DNA of 45,614 nucleotides from an uncultured bacterium (GCA_913009575.1 CAJVWH010000002.1:1-45614); one strand, 5' to 3'. Shown: positions 23,241 to 31,583, counted from the first letter of the stretch. The notes: generated from the letters alone by a model not told the origin. Made by a program: numbers and translations.

Positions 23241-24071
23241 ATGGCAAAAAATTTTAAAGAAAAGCACGCATTCATTGCCTATTTTTTTCTTGCGATTGTT
23301 TTTACTTTGGCGATTTTTTTTTCCAGTTCCGCTCTCAATGCCCTTAAAAAGGAATCCGTGCTCTCAGCTCAAAATGGATGGAAATGGCTTTACAATTATC
23401 AAGGCAAATTTTTAGACCCGGGAATTCTTCACATTATAAGAATAATCAACGATGATTATTGCGATTCTTCACCCAAAATAGAAAATTTTTGGAAAAACAA
23501 ACTGAAAGAATTTGAAAAAAAACCTTATCTGCCTGTTTTTGAAAGGTTGTTTGCGGGACCAAATTATAAAATCAGTCCCCGGGTAAAAAAAATACTGCGG
23601 ACACCGCAGGAAAAATACAACGATATTCTCCCCCAAGCGCTTTATTGCGATCTATTCCCCGTAAAGAAAGATTTCGCGAAAAACACTTTTGGAAACATAG
23701 AAAAAGAAACCGGCTACAATCTTACCCACAAATTTTGGTCCGCCGTTCTTTTTAAGAAAAACGGGTGTTCCGCAAAGGGCTACGATATTGATAGAATAAT
23801 TTTATCCGGAGCGAAAAAAATTTCCGAAGAAGAAGAGAAAAGCAAAGGCAAATTCAATGATTTATACGCCGAAAGAGCCGCGTTTCTTTTTTACTATGGT
23901 TTTAAAGATATGGCAAAGAATGAATGGATAAAAAATATTTTGAAAAACCAGATGCCTTCCGGCGCGTGGGCGACACCGGTTTACTTTAATCAAAAATATG
24001 AGAATCCGCACACGACCGCCTTGGCAATATGGGTGCTCACCCAATATTCAAAAACTTGCCCCTTCAACTAG
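23241..24071 (+). CDS. Membrane-anchored helical protein, possible alpha/alpha-toroid fold
   Basis: A 276-residue protein with one N-terminal transmembrane helix (FIAYFFLAIVFTLAIFFSSS). The C-terminal part contains NQMPSGAWATPVYFNQKYENPHTTALAIWVL, where G-x-W followed by HTTALAIW.L resembles a repeat of terpenoid-cyclase/alpha-alpha-toroid proteins. Four cysteines are spread over the outer part. A GATAAT box ends 8 nt before the ATG, so it may be leaderless. Its end overlaps rsmA convergently by 24 nt. No enzyme function can be claimed. Confidence 0.6.
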   Translation: MAKNFKEKHAFIAYFFLAIVFTLAIFFSSSALNALKKESVLSAQNGWKWLYNYQGKFLDPGILHIIRIINDDYCDSSPKIENFWKNKLKEFEKKPYLPVFERLFAGPNYKISPRVKKILRTPQEKYNDILPQALYCDLFPVKKDFAKNTFGNIEKETGYNLTHKFWSAVLFKKNGCSAKGYDIDRIILSGAKKISEEEEKSKGKFNDLYAERAAFLFYYGFKDMAKNEWIKNILKNQMPSGAWATPVYFNQKYENPHTTALAIWVLTQYSKTCPFN

Positions 24072-24827
24072 ACACTTCCATTGTTCTACATTCAACTCTT
24101 CCGCTCTTGCTTTTTCTCCAATCCCGCACTTTGTTAGGCATTGAGTGTCTGATATTTGTAAATTATTTTTTATCAGTTTGCGCTTGCTTGAAAAACCTTT
24201 TTTGACGGCCGTAAAAAATTTTTCTTCATTAATTTTTTTCGCGCCGCAAAGGGAGAAGAAATCTTTTGAAATATTGTCAATCAGTAAAATAGCGGAATCA
24301 ACTTTCGGTTTTGGCGAAAAATATTTTGCCGGAACCCTCTTGATAATCCGAGGGCTGCCATATGCTTTGACACTGATTGAAAGAATACTTTCTTTGCCGT
24401 TTCGCGCCACAATCCTTTCGGCCACTTCTTTCTGAACCATCAAAACCATCCTACTCGGCCGGCAGTCACTTTCTAAAAACTTACGCAAAAGGTGCGAAGT
24501 AATGTAATAAGGGATATTTGCGATAATTTTATAACTTTTAGTTTTTAGTTCGCAGTTTCTAGGATTAAATTTTAAAATATCCGCGCGGACAACTTCCAAT
24601 TTTTCCCGGTCAGCGAATTTTTTCTGCAAAAACTCCGTCAAATGTTCATCTTTTTCAACCGCAATCACACGCCCCGCCTTTTCCAACAGCGCCTTGGTCA
24701 AAATTCCCTTTCCGGGACCCACCTCCAAAATGACATCATCAGACTCAACAGCCCCGGCTTGGATAATTTCATTGACTATTGCTTTTGATGTTAAAAAATT
24801 TTGCCCCAATGATTTTTTTGCTCTCAT
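24048..24827 (-). CDS. rsmA: 16S rRNA (adenine1518/1519-N6) dimethyltransferase
   Basis: A 259-residue RsmA/KsgA that dimethylates two adjacent adenosines in the 3' hairpin of 16S rRNA using SAM. Motifs: KKSLGQNFLTSKAIVNEI, SAM-binding VILEVGPGKGILTKALL, acidic VIAVEKDEHL, RADIL and catalytic IIANIPYYITSHLLRKFL, then MVQKEVAERIVA and FSPKPKVDSAIL. A repeat-derived stretch NCELKTKSYK sits just before the NIPYY motif. It is the last gene of the adk - map - ruvX - galT - dedA - rsmA cluster and overlaps the convergent gene at its end. Confidence 0.96.
   Translation of the reverse strand: MRAKKSLGQNFLTSKAIVNEIIQAGAVESDDVILEVGPGKGILTKALLEKAGRVIAVEKDEHLTEFLQKKFADREKLEVVRADILKFNPRNCELKTKSYKIIANIPYYITSHLLRKFLESDCRPSRMVLMVQKEVAERIVARNGKESILSISVKAYGSPRIIKRVPAKYFSPKPKVDSAILLIDNISKDFFSLCGAKKINEEKFFTAVKKGFSSKRKLIKNNLQISDTQCLTKCGIGEKARAEELNVEQWKCLVEGASF
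24537..24559. repeat. AAACT-type repeat in rsmA
   Basis: The coding strand reads AAACTGCGAACTAAAAACTA, close to the 14-nt AAACTACAAACTAA repeat in polA at 9761-9793. It encodes CELKTKSYK ahead of the catalytic loop. Confidence 0.6.
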
Positions 24828-24837
24828 ATTTTAAAGC

Positions 24838-25440
24838 TTAAAACAAAAATTTTATGGCGAGAAAAACGGCAATCAACAAAATAACAAATACGATTGAAAG
24901 AATATTAAAATATTTGTAAATCAGCCGGCTGACGCGTACGCCGAAAACTTTGACAAAATAGGCAATGGCAAAATAACGCATACCCCTTCCGATGACGGCA
25001 GCAAAAACAACCTTCCAGAATGAAACCTTGAAAAGACCTGCCGCAATAGTGATAACCTTAAAGGGAATCGGCGTAAAAGCGGCCGTGAAAACAGTGAGAA
25101 AAACATTGGCCCCGAACTTTGTTCCGATAAAACTGATTGTTTGCTGAAGATGGTAAATTTCAACTATACGCGCACCAATCATATGATAAAAACCCCATCC
25201 GATGGCATATCCCAACATCGCCCCCAGAACGGAACCAAGAGAGGTAATACCGGCATACCACCACCAGCGTTCCGCACCTACCATAAGAATGGCTATCATT
25301 AAAATGTCCGGCGGAATGGGAAAAACAGAGGCCTCAAAAAAAGCAATCAAAAAAAGCGCTACAGCCATGTGGGGAGTGTGCGCCCAATGCAAAGTCCAAA
25401 CGCGCACCCGTTCAAAAATTTTCAGGACAAAAAATTTCAC
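24838..25440 (-). CDS. DedA/YqaA-family (SNARE-associated) membrane protein
   Basis: A 200-residue polytopic membrane protein. FFEASVFPIPPDILMIA, ITSLGSVLGAMLGYAIG, FTAAFTPIPFKVITIAAGLFK and FWKVVFAAVIGRGMRYFAIA are the DedA/VTT re-entrant loop and helix motifs, with the conserved F..S..P.P and GR..R. These proteins are linked to lipid carrier or phospholipid flipping and envelope integrity. The gap is 34 nt to galT and 10 nt to rsmA, on the same strand. Confidence 0.9.
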   Translation of the reverse strand: MKFFVLKIFERVRVWTLHWAHTPHMAVALFLIAFFEASVFPIPPDILMIAILMVGAERWWWYAGITSLGSVLGAMLGYAIGWGFYHMIGARIVEIYHLQQTISFIGTKFGANVFLTVFTAAFTPIPFKVITIAAGLFKVSFWKVVFAAVIGRGMRYFAIAYFVKVFGVRVSRLIYKYFNILSIVFVILLIAVFLAIKFLF

Positions 25441-25474
25441 TATAAATAATCATAGCAGAAAAAACCGGAAAGGA

Positions 25475-26530
25475 TTAGAGGGAATTCCGTAAATTCTCCG
25501 CCGCCCGCTCGGGCGAAACCGCAACCACTTCAATGCCGGTCCCGAGTTCAAGCCCAGCCCACTTATCGGTACGAGGCAAAATCTCAATATGCCAATGGTA
25601 ATAAGGAACATTTTTCACTTTTGCCGAGGCGGTGTGAATGAAAAAATTGTAATCAGGGTTGTTCAATGTTTTGCCAATGCGGCTGAGGGCGTCTTTGAGG
25701 GATTCAGCGAGATACGGTATTGCCTCGCGGGAAATCTCTTCAAAATCAGATGAGTGCTCACGGGGGAAAATTCTGACTTCATATGAAACCCGCGAGGCAT
25801 AGGGAGTGAAAGTGGTAAAATGTTTATTTTCAAAAACAATTCTTTTTTTCTCTTTTCTCTCCCAATCAAGCATCACGCAATGGACGCATTTCTTGTTTTT
25901 CTCAAAAAAATTGATGCCTCCGTTTATACTCCTGGAAACATCGGGCGGGACAATAGGAAGGGCAACCAACTGAGAATGAGGATGAGCAATTGAAGCGCCC
26001 GCCAACTCACCCTTATTGTGGAAAATCAAAATGTATTCAATACATTGTTCTTTCTCAAGCATTTTATAGCGTTCCTTGTACGCTTTCAATACCAAACCGA
26101 TCTCATCAATGGACATTTTTTTAAAATCTCGGCCGTGATCGCGAAAAACAATCACCTCATGGAAACCCATCCCATCAATTTTTTCATAAGGGCCGAGAGC
26201 ACTGGTCGTCGGGCAAACACTTCCCTGAGGAAAAACGGGGTATCTATTGGGAATAATTTGGATAAACCAATCTTTAATTTCTTGCGAGGCTGATTTCGGA
26301 GATGGGTACCACAATATTGGAGAAGAATTTCCGCTTTTTTGAGGATTTTCAAAAGGGCAGTCTTTCTTTAATTTTTGGTTCTGGCGCTGAGATTCGGCGC
26401 CATGCCTCACATTTGCGGACTTCAAAAAATGCGGTCTCATTCGACGCATTGAAGAAATAAGAACCCATTCCCCGCTCACCGTGTCTTTTCTGAACTCCGA
26501 TATGAAATTTTGCTTTTTGTTTTTCGCCAT
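25475..26530 (-). CDS. galT: Galactose-1-phosphate uridylyltransferase-like (HIT family)
   Basis: A 351-residue nucleotidyltransferase with the active-site HPHSQL motif (His183-Pro-His185), where the second His is the expected nucleophile, and the C-terminal YYHWHIEILPR. FRKDTVSGEWVLISSMRRMRP at the start and PNRYPVF are typical. It would exchange UDP between sugar-1-phosphates; the true sugar may not be galactose. The usual CPFC zinc site is changed to CPFE (residues 58-61), though a later CVHC pair is present, so the first zinc-binding half is atypical. It lies between ruvX and dedA. Confidence 0.85.
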   Translation of the reverse strand: MAKNKKQNFISEFRKDTVSGEWVLISSMRRMRPHFLKSANVRHGAESQRQNQKLKKDCPFENPQKSGNSSPILWYPSPKSASQEIKDWFIQIIPNRYPVFPQGSVCPTTSALGPYEKIDGMGFHEVIVFRDHGRDFKKMSIDEIGLVLKAYKERYKMLEKEQCIEYILIFHNKGELAGASIAHPHSQLVALPIVPPDVSRSINGGINFFEKNKKCVHCVMLDWERKEKKRIVFENKHFTTFTPYASRVSYEVRIFPREHSSDFEEISREAIPYLAESLKDALSRIGKTLNNPDYNFFIHTASAKVKNVPYYHWHIEILPRTDKWAGLELGTGIEVVAVSPERAAENLRNSL

Positions 26531-26576
26531 TGTTGCATTTACCCTTCCTTAAACTTCAACGGATTTTACTTACGTC

Positions 26577-27038
26577 TTATTCTACCACTTTTTGTTTTTC
26601 AATAAAACTTCGCAGGATGATGGCAGCTGCCGATGCGTCAATTTTTTTCATTTTCCCCTGCCATCCTTTTCTTTTTTTATTTGACAAAGAATAGCGCTCT
26701 TTGCCGATAACCGGCACCTCTTTCGCTTCATAAGTAGTCAATGTCTCCTCTTCATATTCCACAGCCAGACCGGTTTCTTTTTCCAAAAGTGTCTTGAAAG
26801 GTTCTATTTTTTTCATAACGGGATTAGGATAACCATGATAGTCAACTGACTTTCCAAGAATTATTTTTCCAACCTCATTCTCCTCACAAATTTTCTTAAT
26901 TTGTGCAAGGCTGAGCCTTGCACATTTTTGAGTGGGACAATTTTGAATCACGGAATGCGGAAAGGCAAACTTACCCCTTTCATCCGAAAGGGCAACTCCA
27001 ATCCTTTTTATCCCGTAATCAATGCCAAGCAGTCTCAT
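26577..27038 (-). CDS. ruvX: RuvX/YqgF Holliday-junction resolvase-like protein
   Basis: A 153-residue RNase H-fold protein, reported to act in 16S rRNA 5'-end maturation or as a Holliday-junction resolvase. LLGIDYGIKRIGVALSDE supplies the first catalytic Asp, ILGKSVDYHG follows the beta strand, EEETLTTYEA gives the Glu and KKIDASAAAIILRSF the last Asp. A palindrome at 26902-26924 encodes KCARLSLAQ, apparently extra between the HSVI strand and the next helix. The gap is 29 nt after map and 46 nt before galT. Confidence 0.93.
   Translation of the reverse strand: MRLLGIDYGIKRIGVALSDERGKFAFPHSVIQNCPTQKCARLSLAQIKKICEENEVGKIILGKSVDYHGYPNPVMKKIEPFKTLLEKETGLAVEYEEETLTTYEAKEVPVIGKERYSLSNKKRKGWQGKMKKIDASAAAIILRSFIEKQKVVE
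26902..26924. repeat. Perfect 23-bp intragenic palindrome in ruvX
   Basis: Arms TGTGCAAGGCT and AGCCTTGCACA (11 bp, perfect) flank one G. Same odd-centre architecture and similar AGG..CCT core as in pnp and polA. Encodes KCARLSLAQ. Confidence 0.88.
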
Positions 27039-27067
27039 AATAAATTCTGTTTCGCAACGAACTTGCC

Positions 27068-27832
27068 TTACTTCATGGTCAGCACTTCCGCACCTGATTT
27101 GGTGACAGCGACCGTATGCTCAAAATGAACTGAAAGAGAGCCGTCTTTTGTCTCCCAAGTCCAGCCGTCTCCGGATAAAATAATATCATCGCCCCCTTTG
27201 TTTATCATCGGCTCCAAGGCCAAAACCATTCCTTCTTTCAATCGCGGTCCGGTGCCCAGTTTCCCGTAATTTGGGATTTCCGGCTCTTCGTGCACTCCAT
27301 AGCCGACTCCGTGACCGACCAATTTTTTCACCACGCTGAAGCCTTGTAATTCGGCATACTGTTGAACTGCAAAACCGATATCGCCAATATGCGCGCCATC
27401 TTTGACGGCGCTTATGCCGGCATCCAAAGATTTTTTCGCCGCCTCAACGAGGCACCGGACTTCTTCGCTTACAGCGCCGACCGGAACCGTTATCGCCATA
27501 TCGGTATAAAGACCTTTGTGTCTCAAACCCAAGTCAAGGCCGGCGATATCGCCTTCTTTCAGAATTTTATCTTTGGACGGAATGCCGTGAACGATTTCGC
27601 TGTTTACGGAAACGCAAAGCGACGCCGGAAAAGGTTTATCGCCGCCTGTCTTGTAATTTTTGAATGACGGCTCGCCCCCGGCGCGTCTTATCAATTTTTC
27701 CGCCAAAGCGTCAAGTTCAATTGCCGTAATGCCTGGCTTTGCCGCTGCGGAAACCTCATTCAAAACCAAAGCGAGAATGTTGCCCCCTTCGCGCAAAATT
27801 TTTATTTCTTCTTTTGACTTAATTGTTATCAT
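27068..27832 (-). CDS. map: Type I methionine aminopeptidase
   Basis: A 254-residue metalloenzyme that removes the initiator Met from new proteins. The five metal ligands are seen in order: Asp in IAGLDLGLRHKG, Asp in LYTDMAITV, His in GHGVGYGVHEEPEIPN, Glu in MVLALEPMIN and Glu in VHFEHTVAVT, with substrate His in NSEIVHGIP. The start overlaps the adk end by 14 nt, so the two are co-translated, as in many bacterial secY-adk-map clusters. Confidence 0.97.
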   Translation of the reverse strand: MITIKSKEEIKILREGGNILALVLNEVSAAAKPGITAIELDALAEKLIRRAGGEPSFKNYKTGGDKPFPASLCVSVNSEIVHGIPSKDKILKEGDIAGLDLGLRHKGLYTDMAITVPVGAVSEEVRCLVEAAKKSLDAGISAVKDGAHIGDIGFAVQQYAELQGFSVVKKLVGHGVGYGVHEEPEIPNYGKLGTGPRLKEGMVLALEPMINKGGDDIILSGDGWTWETKDGSLSVHFEHTVAVTKSGAEVLTMK

Positions 27833-28424
27833 TAAAAATCTTCTGGATTATTTCTCTGTGCACTTCTCCTATTGCCTGCTCGCCGTTTATCGCGATTAAT
27901 TTATTCTTGCTTTCTTTTTCGTAATAGGCCACCACCGGCTGAACATACTTTTCAAAATACTTAAGTCGGTTTTTGATTCTTTCTTCCGTATCGTCAAATC
28001 TTCCTCTCGCTTTCAGTTTTTCCGCAGACCATTCATAGCTCACATCAAGTAAAACCGGAAAAATTTCGTCTCTTTTATAAAACTCAAGCGCCTCATCCAA
28101 AATTTTTGCCTCCAGTTCCGTTCGCGGAGAACCGTCAACAGCTAAATGTACATCCTTTTCCAACTTCTCAACTAATTCCTGAGACCAAGCCCAAATCGCC
28201 AAAAAATTCGGCTGTTTTCCTCCCAAAAGCATAATTTCTTTCGTTAATTTGGCAGTTAAATTTTTTTTATTTTCAATCAGTTCACGCATTTTTTTGCCGG
28301 CATAAACATGTAGAATCAACCTACTATCGTTTTTCTCCAAATATTCGCGTAATAATTTAATTTGCGTGCCCTTTCCGCATCCGGAGCGGCCGATAAAAAG
28401 AAAAGTTAACGGATTTTGTATCAT
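27819..28424 (-). CDS. adk: Adenylate kinase
   Basis: A 201-residue P-loop kinase catalysing 2 ADP <=> ATP + AMP. Motifs: FLFIGRSGCGKGTQIKLL (Walker A, residues 12-20), VDGSPRT (Adk usually has DGFPR) and RGRFDDTEERIKNRLKYF in the catalytic arm. No zinc-finger lid is present; the lid is the short form. It is quite divergent and could act on another nucleoside monophosphate, but order with map and secY supports adk. It has its own promoter (TATAAT ending 8 nt before ATG) downstream of the secY terminator. Confidence 0.88.
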   Translation of the reverse strand: MIQNPLTFLFIGRSGCGKGTQIKLLREYLEKNDSRLILHVYAGKKMRELIENKKNLTAKLTKEIMLLGGKQPNFLAIWAWSQELVEKLEKDVHLAVDGSPRTELEAKILDEALEFYKRDEIFPVLLDVSYEWSAEKLKARGRFDDTEERIKNRLKYFEKYVQPVVAYYEKESKNKLIAINGEQAIGEVHREIIQKIFNDNN

Positions 28425-28432
28425 ATAGATTG

Positions 28433-28438
28433 ATTATA
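28433..28438 (-). promoter_or_regulatory. -10 box of the adk operon, leaderless
   Basis: TATAAT on the minus strand, 8 nt before the adk ATG. TTGTTT lies 16 nt further upstream as a weak -35. Confidence 0.6.
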
Positions 28439-28496
28439 AGACATATCGTCACAAAAACAAAAGGGTGGTTTTCGCATTATGGCAAAAAAGTGGGGT

Positions 28497-28525
28497 AATT
28501 AAAAATATCCGCGGTTAACGGATAT
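28497..28525 (-). terminator. Rho-independent terminator after secY
   Basis: On the minus strand ATATCCG and CGGATAT form a 7-bp stem followed by TTTTTAATT. It separates rplO-secY from the adk operon. The stem is short and AT-ended, so read-through is possible. Confidence 0.65.
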
Positions 28526-28590
28526 CAAAATTTTTATTTTTGGGATCTGATTTTTTTATTTTAACCAAGCAAAGCAAGTGAAATGTGGAC

Positions 28591-29865
28591 TTACTCGTAT
28601 TCTCTCATCACCACCTGGGATTCAATTTGTTTGATTGTCTCTAGAATCACAGAAACAGCAATTAAAAGAGCAGTTCCGCCGATTGCCAAAGACCTCATAC
28701 CTGTAACCACCTGCATCCCCAAAGGCAAAACGGCGATTGCTCCCAAAAAAAGCGCACCCACCAAAGTAATTCTGTTCAAAATCTTCCCGATATATTCGGC
28801 GGTTGGCCGGCCCGGTCTGATGCCCGGAACAAACGCTCCGCTTTTCTGTAAATTAGTGGAAATGGCCTCCGGATCAAAAGTAACGGCAGTGTAAAAATAT
28901 GTAAAGAGAAAAACAAGGATAAAATAAAACGAACCGTAAAGCCAAAGATTATTCATAAAAACTGAAAGAGCTTTTGATATCGCTTGAACAACTGAAGAAT
29001 TCACATTTGCCAAAACATTAGCAATCATTTGCGGAAACAAAAGGATGGAAAGGGCGAAAATAATGGGGATTACCCCGGCCTGATTAACCCTTAGGGGCAG
29101 ATGTGTTGAAACTCCGCCATACATCTTCATCCCTCTCACTTGTTTTGCATAAGAAACGGGAATAAGTCTTTCGGCCTCTGTTATTGCCACAACCCCGGCC
29201 ACAATTAAAACCGCAACTATGGTGAAAGCGAAATACAAGGGGATTTGAGAGGGCTCAAAAGTAAAAAGAAGATGTGTTATCGTGGTTGGCAAACTCGCCA
29301 CGATGCCGGCAAAAATTAAAAGAGAGATGCCATTGCCAATTCCATATTCTGAAATCAGCTCTCCCAGCCACATCAAAAGAACCGAGCCGGCGATAACAAT
29401 TACAATATTTGTAATTCGGTCAAAAATTCCTAAATTTATCAAAACATGCTGGCGTTCCAATAATACCAAAAGCCCAAATCCCTGTAATGCGGCCAAGGGA
29501 ACGGTGAAAAGCCGAGAATATTGGTTAAATTTTTGTCTGCCAGCTTCGCCTTCTTCATGGTAAAGCTCTTTCAGTTTCGGAAAAATCATCGTCAATAATT
29601 GCATTATAATGGTAGCCGTAATGTAAGGAGCCACACCAAGCATCATAATGGAAAGTTTGGATAATCCCCCGCCAGAAAAAATATTTAAAAAACCAAAAAA
29701 CTGGTTGCCGGCCAAAAATGACTGCAGGCGCAATTGGTCAATTCCGGGAATAGGGATATTTGCTCCCAATCGAAAAAGCGCAAGCATAAAAAGCACAAAG
29801 AGAATCTTTTTGCGTAAATCCGGGTCTTTAAAAACAAGTTTTAATCTTCTTAAAAAATTATTCAT
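28591..29865 (-). CDS. secY: Preprotein translocase subunit SecY
   Basis: A 424-residue polytopic channel protein. The start MNNFLRRLKLVFKDPDLRKKILF and NIPIPGID, the plug region GGGLSKLSIMMLGVAPYITATIIMQLL, KQVRGMKMYGGVSTHLPLRVNQAGVIPIIFA and the end LETIKQIESQVVMREYE are all typical. Ten membrane segments can be counted. It follows rplO after only 2 nt, the usual order at the end of the spc operon; the rest of that operon is not in the window. Confidence 0.98.
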   Translation of the reverse strand: MNNFLRRLKLVFKDPDLRKKILFVLFMLALFRLGANIPIPGIDQLRLQSFLAGNQFFGFLNIFSGGGLSKLSIMMLGVAPYITATIIMQLLTMIFPKLKELYHEEGEAGRQKFNQYSRLFTVPLAALQGFGLLVLLERQHVLINLGIFDRITNIVIVIAGSVLLMWLGELISEYGIGNGISLLIFAGIVASLPTTITHLLFTFEPSQIPLYFAFTIVAVLIVAGVVAITEAERLIPVSYAKQVRGMKMYGGVSTHLPLRVNQAGVIPIIFALSILLFPQMIANVLANVNSSVVQAISKALSVFMNNLWLYGSFYFILVFLFTYFYTAVTFDPEAISTNLQKSGAFVPGIRPGRPTAEYIGKILNRITLVGALFLGAIAVLPLGMQVVTGMRSLAIGGTALLIAVSVILETIKQIESQVVMREYE

Positions 29866-29867
29866 AC

Positions 29868-30302
29868 TTACTCAACTTTTCCCCCCGCTTTTTCTATTTT
29901 TCCTTTGGCAACAATGGAAACCTGACATTCGGACACTAAAAGTTTTTTAGTGATATTCCCGCTTGCTAAAAGTTTAACCGCAGGCATTCTTCCTTTTTTC
30001 TTTTCAATAACCTTTTTTTTCAAAAGGGTTGTCGGCGTAACTTTTTCATTGTCGCTAAATATTTTATCTAAAACAGCGAGATTAACCGGTTTCGCTTTTT
30101 CTCTGAAAGATTTAAAGCGGTATCCGCGTTTTTTTGGCAACTTCTTTATCGTATCCCTCATTTCCGGGCGCATTTTTCTGCCGGCGCGCGACTTCTGCCC
30201 CTTAATTCCGCGACCCGAATAAGTTCCGCGCTTGCCTCCTCGACCAATGCGTTTCTTCCCCTTCTTTTTAGTCTTCGGTTTTATATCATGAATTTGAACC
30301 AT
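29868..30302 (-). CDS. rplO: 50S ribosomal protein L15
   Basis: A 144-residue L15 from ATG 30302 (MVQIHDIKPK); the track start three codons earlier is a GTG. The basic N-terminus GKKRIGRGGKRGTYSGRGIKGQKSRAG is the L15 signature, then KRGYRFKSF and the C-terminal KLLASGNITKKLLV and IEKAGGKVE. It is the first gene of a two-gene rplO-secY unit here, with no other ribosomal protein gene upstream, so the spc operon is split in this genome. Confidence 0.97.
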   Translation of the reverse strand: MVQIHDIKPKTKKKGKKRIGRGGKRGTYSGRGIKGQKSRAGRKMRPEMRDTIKKLPKKRGYRFKSFREKAKPVNLAVLDKIFSDNEKVTPTTLLKKKVIEKKKGRMPAVKLLASGNITKKLLVSECQVSIVAKGKIEKAGGKVE

Positions 30303-30390
30303 AACTCTCACATCTTACCAATTTTAGCCCAAAAATGCAAATCCTGTATTATTCAAGTTTTTTGAATTTGTAGTGCCGAGTAAATAGAGG

Positions 30391-30396
30391 TAGAAT
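30391..30396 (+). promoter_or_regulatory. -10 box of ruvA, leaderless
   Basis: TAGAAT ends 7 nt before the ruvA ATG. No ribosome site lies between. Confidence 0.45.
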
Positions 30397-30403
30397 AAAA
30401 TCA

Positions 30404-30982
30404 ATGATATCTCATTTGACCGGAAAAATATTGATGCGAGGAAATAAGTTTATAGCGCTTGATGTCAACGGAGTAGGATACAAAATTTTTGTGCTGCCGG
30501 ACACTCTTAAGGAAGCGCGCAAGAAACCTGAAGATTTCTCCTTGTGGACACACCTTCACGTGCGGGAGAACGCGTTGGAACTTTACGGATTTATGGAATA
30601 CGCCGAAGTGGAATTTTTTGAAATGCTCATCCAGATTTCGGGCATCGGACCAAAATCTGGGCTGGGTGTTTTGGCTGTCGCTCCCTTGGATACAATAAAG
30701 CGCGCGGTTTCAATCGGTGATACCTCTTATCTCACAAAAGTTTCCGGAATTGGCAGAAAAATCGCCGAGAAAATAGTTTTGGAGCTGAAGGAAAAAATGG
30801 GGGGGCTTGACCTTGGTGAAATTGGGAATGCCGCGCTTAAAGAGGATGGCGATGTTCTTGAGGCGCTGCAGTCCCTCGGATATTCATTGGGAGAGGCGCG
30901 CGAGGCGCTCAAAAAAGTGCCGGCGGAAATTGACGGCGCCAACGCCCGTATAAAAGAGGTGCTGAAAAACTTGGGTAAATAA
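30404..30982 (+). CDS. ruvA: Holliday junction DNA helicase subunit RuvA
   Basis: A 192-residue DNA-binding subunit that cradles Holliday junctions for RuvB. The OB-fold starts MISHLTGKILMRGNKFIALDVNGVGYKI; two helix-hairpin-helix motifs follow, MLIQISGIGPKSGLGVLA and LTKVSGIGRKIAEKIVLELK; the C-terminal domain (DVLEALQSLGYSLGEAREAL) is the RuvB-binding part. It starts a plus-strand run. An 8-bp stem-loop (31005-31027) lies between it and the Mur ligase gene, without a T tract. Confidence 0.97.
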   Translation: MISHLTGKILMRGNKFIALDVNGVGYKIFVLPDTLKEARKKPEDFSLWTHLHVRENALELYGFMEYAEVEFFEMLIQISGIGPKSGLGVLAVAPLDTIKRAVSIGDTSYLTKVSGIGRKIAEKIVLELKEKMGGLDLGEIGNAALKEDGDVLEALQSLGYSLGEAREALKKVPAEIDGANARIKEVLKNLGK

Positions 30983-31004
30983 TTAAAGGCCGCGTTAAAA
31001 ACTC

Positions 31005-31027
31005 CAAACGACATCGTAAGTCGTTTG
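31005..31027. repeat. Stem-loop between ruvA and the Mur ligase gene
   Basis: CAAACGAC and GTCGTTTG are perfect 8-bp arms around a 7-nt loop, six nucleotides before the Mur ligase ATG. No T tract follows, so it is not a standard terminator; it might shield the start. Confidence 0.5.
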
Positions 31028-31032
31028 ATACC

Positions 31033-31581
31033 ATGACAAAAATCAACTTGGAAACATTTTTGAGTTTTGGAAGGAAGGTTATTCCGAAAAAACTTTTTAG
31101 GATGGGGCAGCCGGTTTACCATTGGCTGTTGGCTTTTGCGGCCGCTTTGATTTATCGCTTCCCGTCGCGGAAAATATTCGTGCTTGGCATTACCGGCACC
31201 AAGGGAAAAACCAGCGTCATAGAAATCATCAGCGCCATTCTTGAGGAAGCCGGATACAAGACCGCCCTCGCCTCTTCCCTGCGCTTCAAAATCGGCAGGG
31301 AATCGGAAAAAAACGAGAAAAAGATGACCATGCCGGGCAGATTTTTCATGCAAAGATTCTTGCGCAAAGCGGTGAGGGGAAAATGCCAATACGCTATTTT
31401 GGAGCTCACTTCCGAGGGCGCCGCCCAAAGCCGTCACAGATTCGTCAATTTCAACGCGCTCATTTTCACCAATCTGGCGCCTGAGCACATTGAATCGCAC
31501 GGCTCTTTTGAAAAATACCGCGACGCCAAATTAAAGCTTTTTAAGTCGCTGGAAAATCCCCCAAAAAAGGAAAAATTATAA
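31033..31581 (+). CDS. MurE-like Mur ligase, N-terminal part (frameshifted gene)
   Basis: A 182-residue ORF with MGQPVYHWLLAFAAALIYRFPS leading to the Mur ligase P-loop GITGTKGKTSVIEIISAILEEAGYKTALA and LELTSEGAAQ, ILNF-type FNALIFTNLAPEHIESHGSFEKY. It ends TAA (31579-31581) in the middle of the ATP-binding domain, and the rest continues in the -1 frame at 31584-32348. The classical MurE N-terminal UDP-binding domain is replaced by a short helix, as in other CPR ligases. It adds an amino acid to the peptidoglycan precursor; which one is not clear. The two halves are almost certainly one protein. Confidence 0.85.
   Translation: MTKINLETFLSFGRKVIPKKLFRMGQPVYHWLLAFAAALIYRFPSRKIFVLGITGTKGKTSVIEIISAILEEAGYKTALASSLRFKIGRESEKNEKKMTMPGRFFMQRFLRKAVRGKCQYAILELTSEGAAQSRHRFVNFNALIFTNLAPEHIESHGSFEKYRDAKLKLFKSLENPPKKEKL
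31563..31569 (+). other. A AAA AAG slippery heptamer, candidate -1 frameshift site
   Basis: Zero-frame codons are CCA AAA AAG, so the heptamer A AAA AAG is in the exact phase of the E. coli dnaX -1 site. A -1 slip gives PPKK-GKIIIVNEDDPN and joins the two Mur ligase ORFs. No upstream ribosome-like stimulator or strong downstream hairpin is obvious. Confidence 0.55.
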
Positions 31582-31583
31582 TT

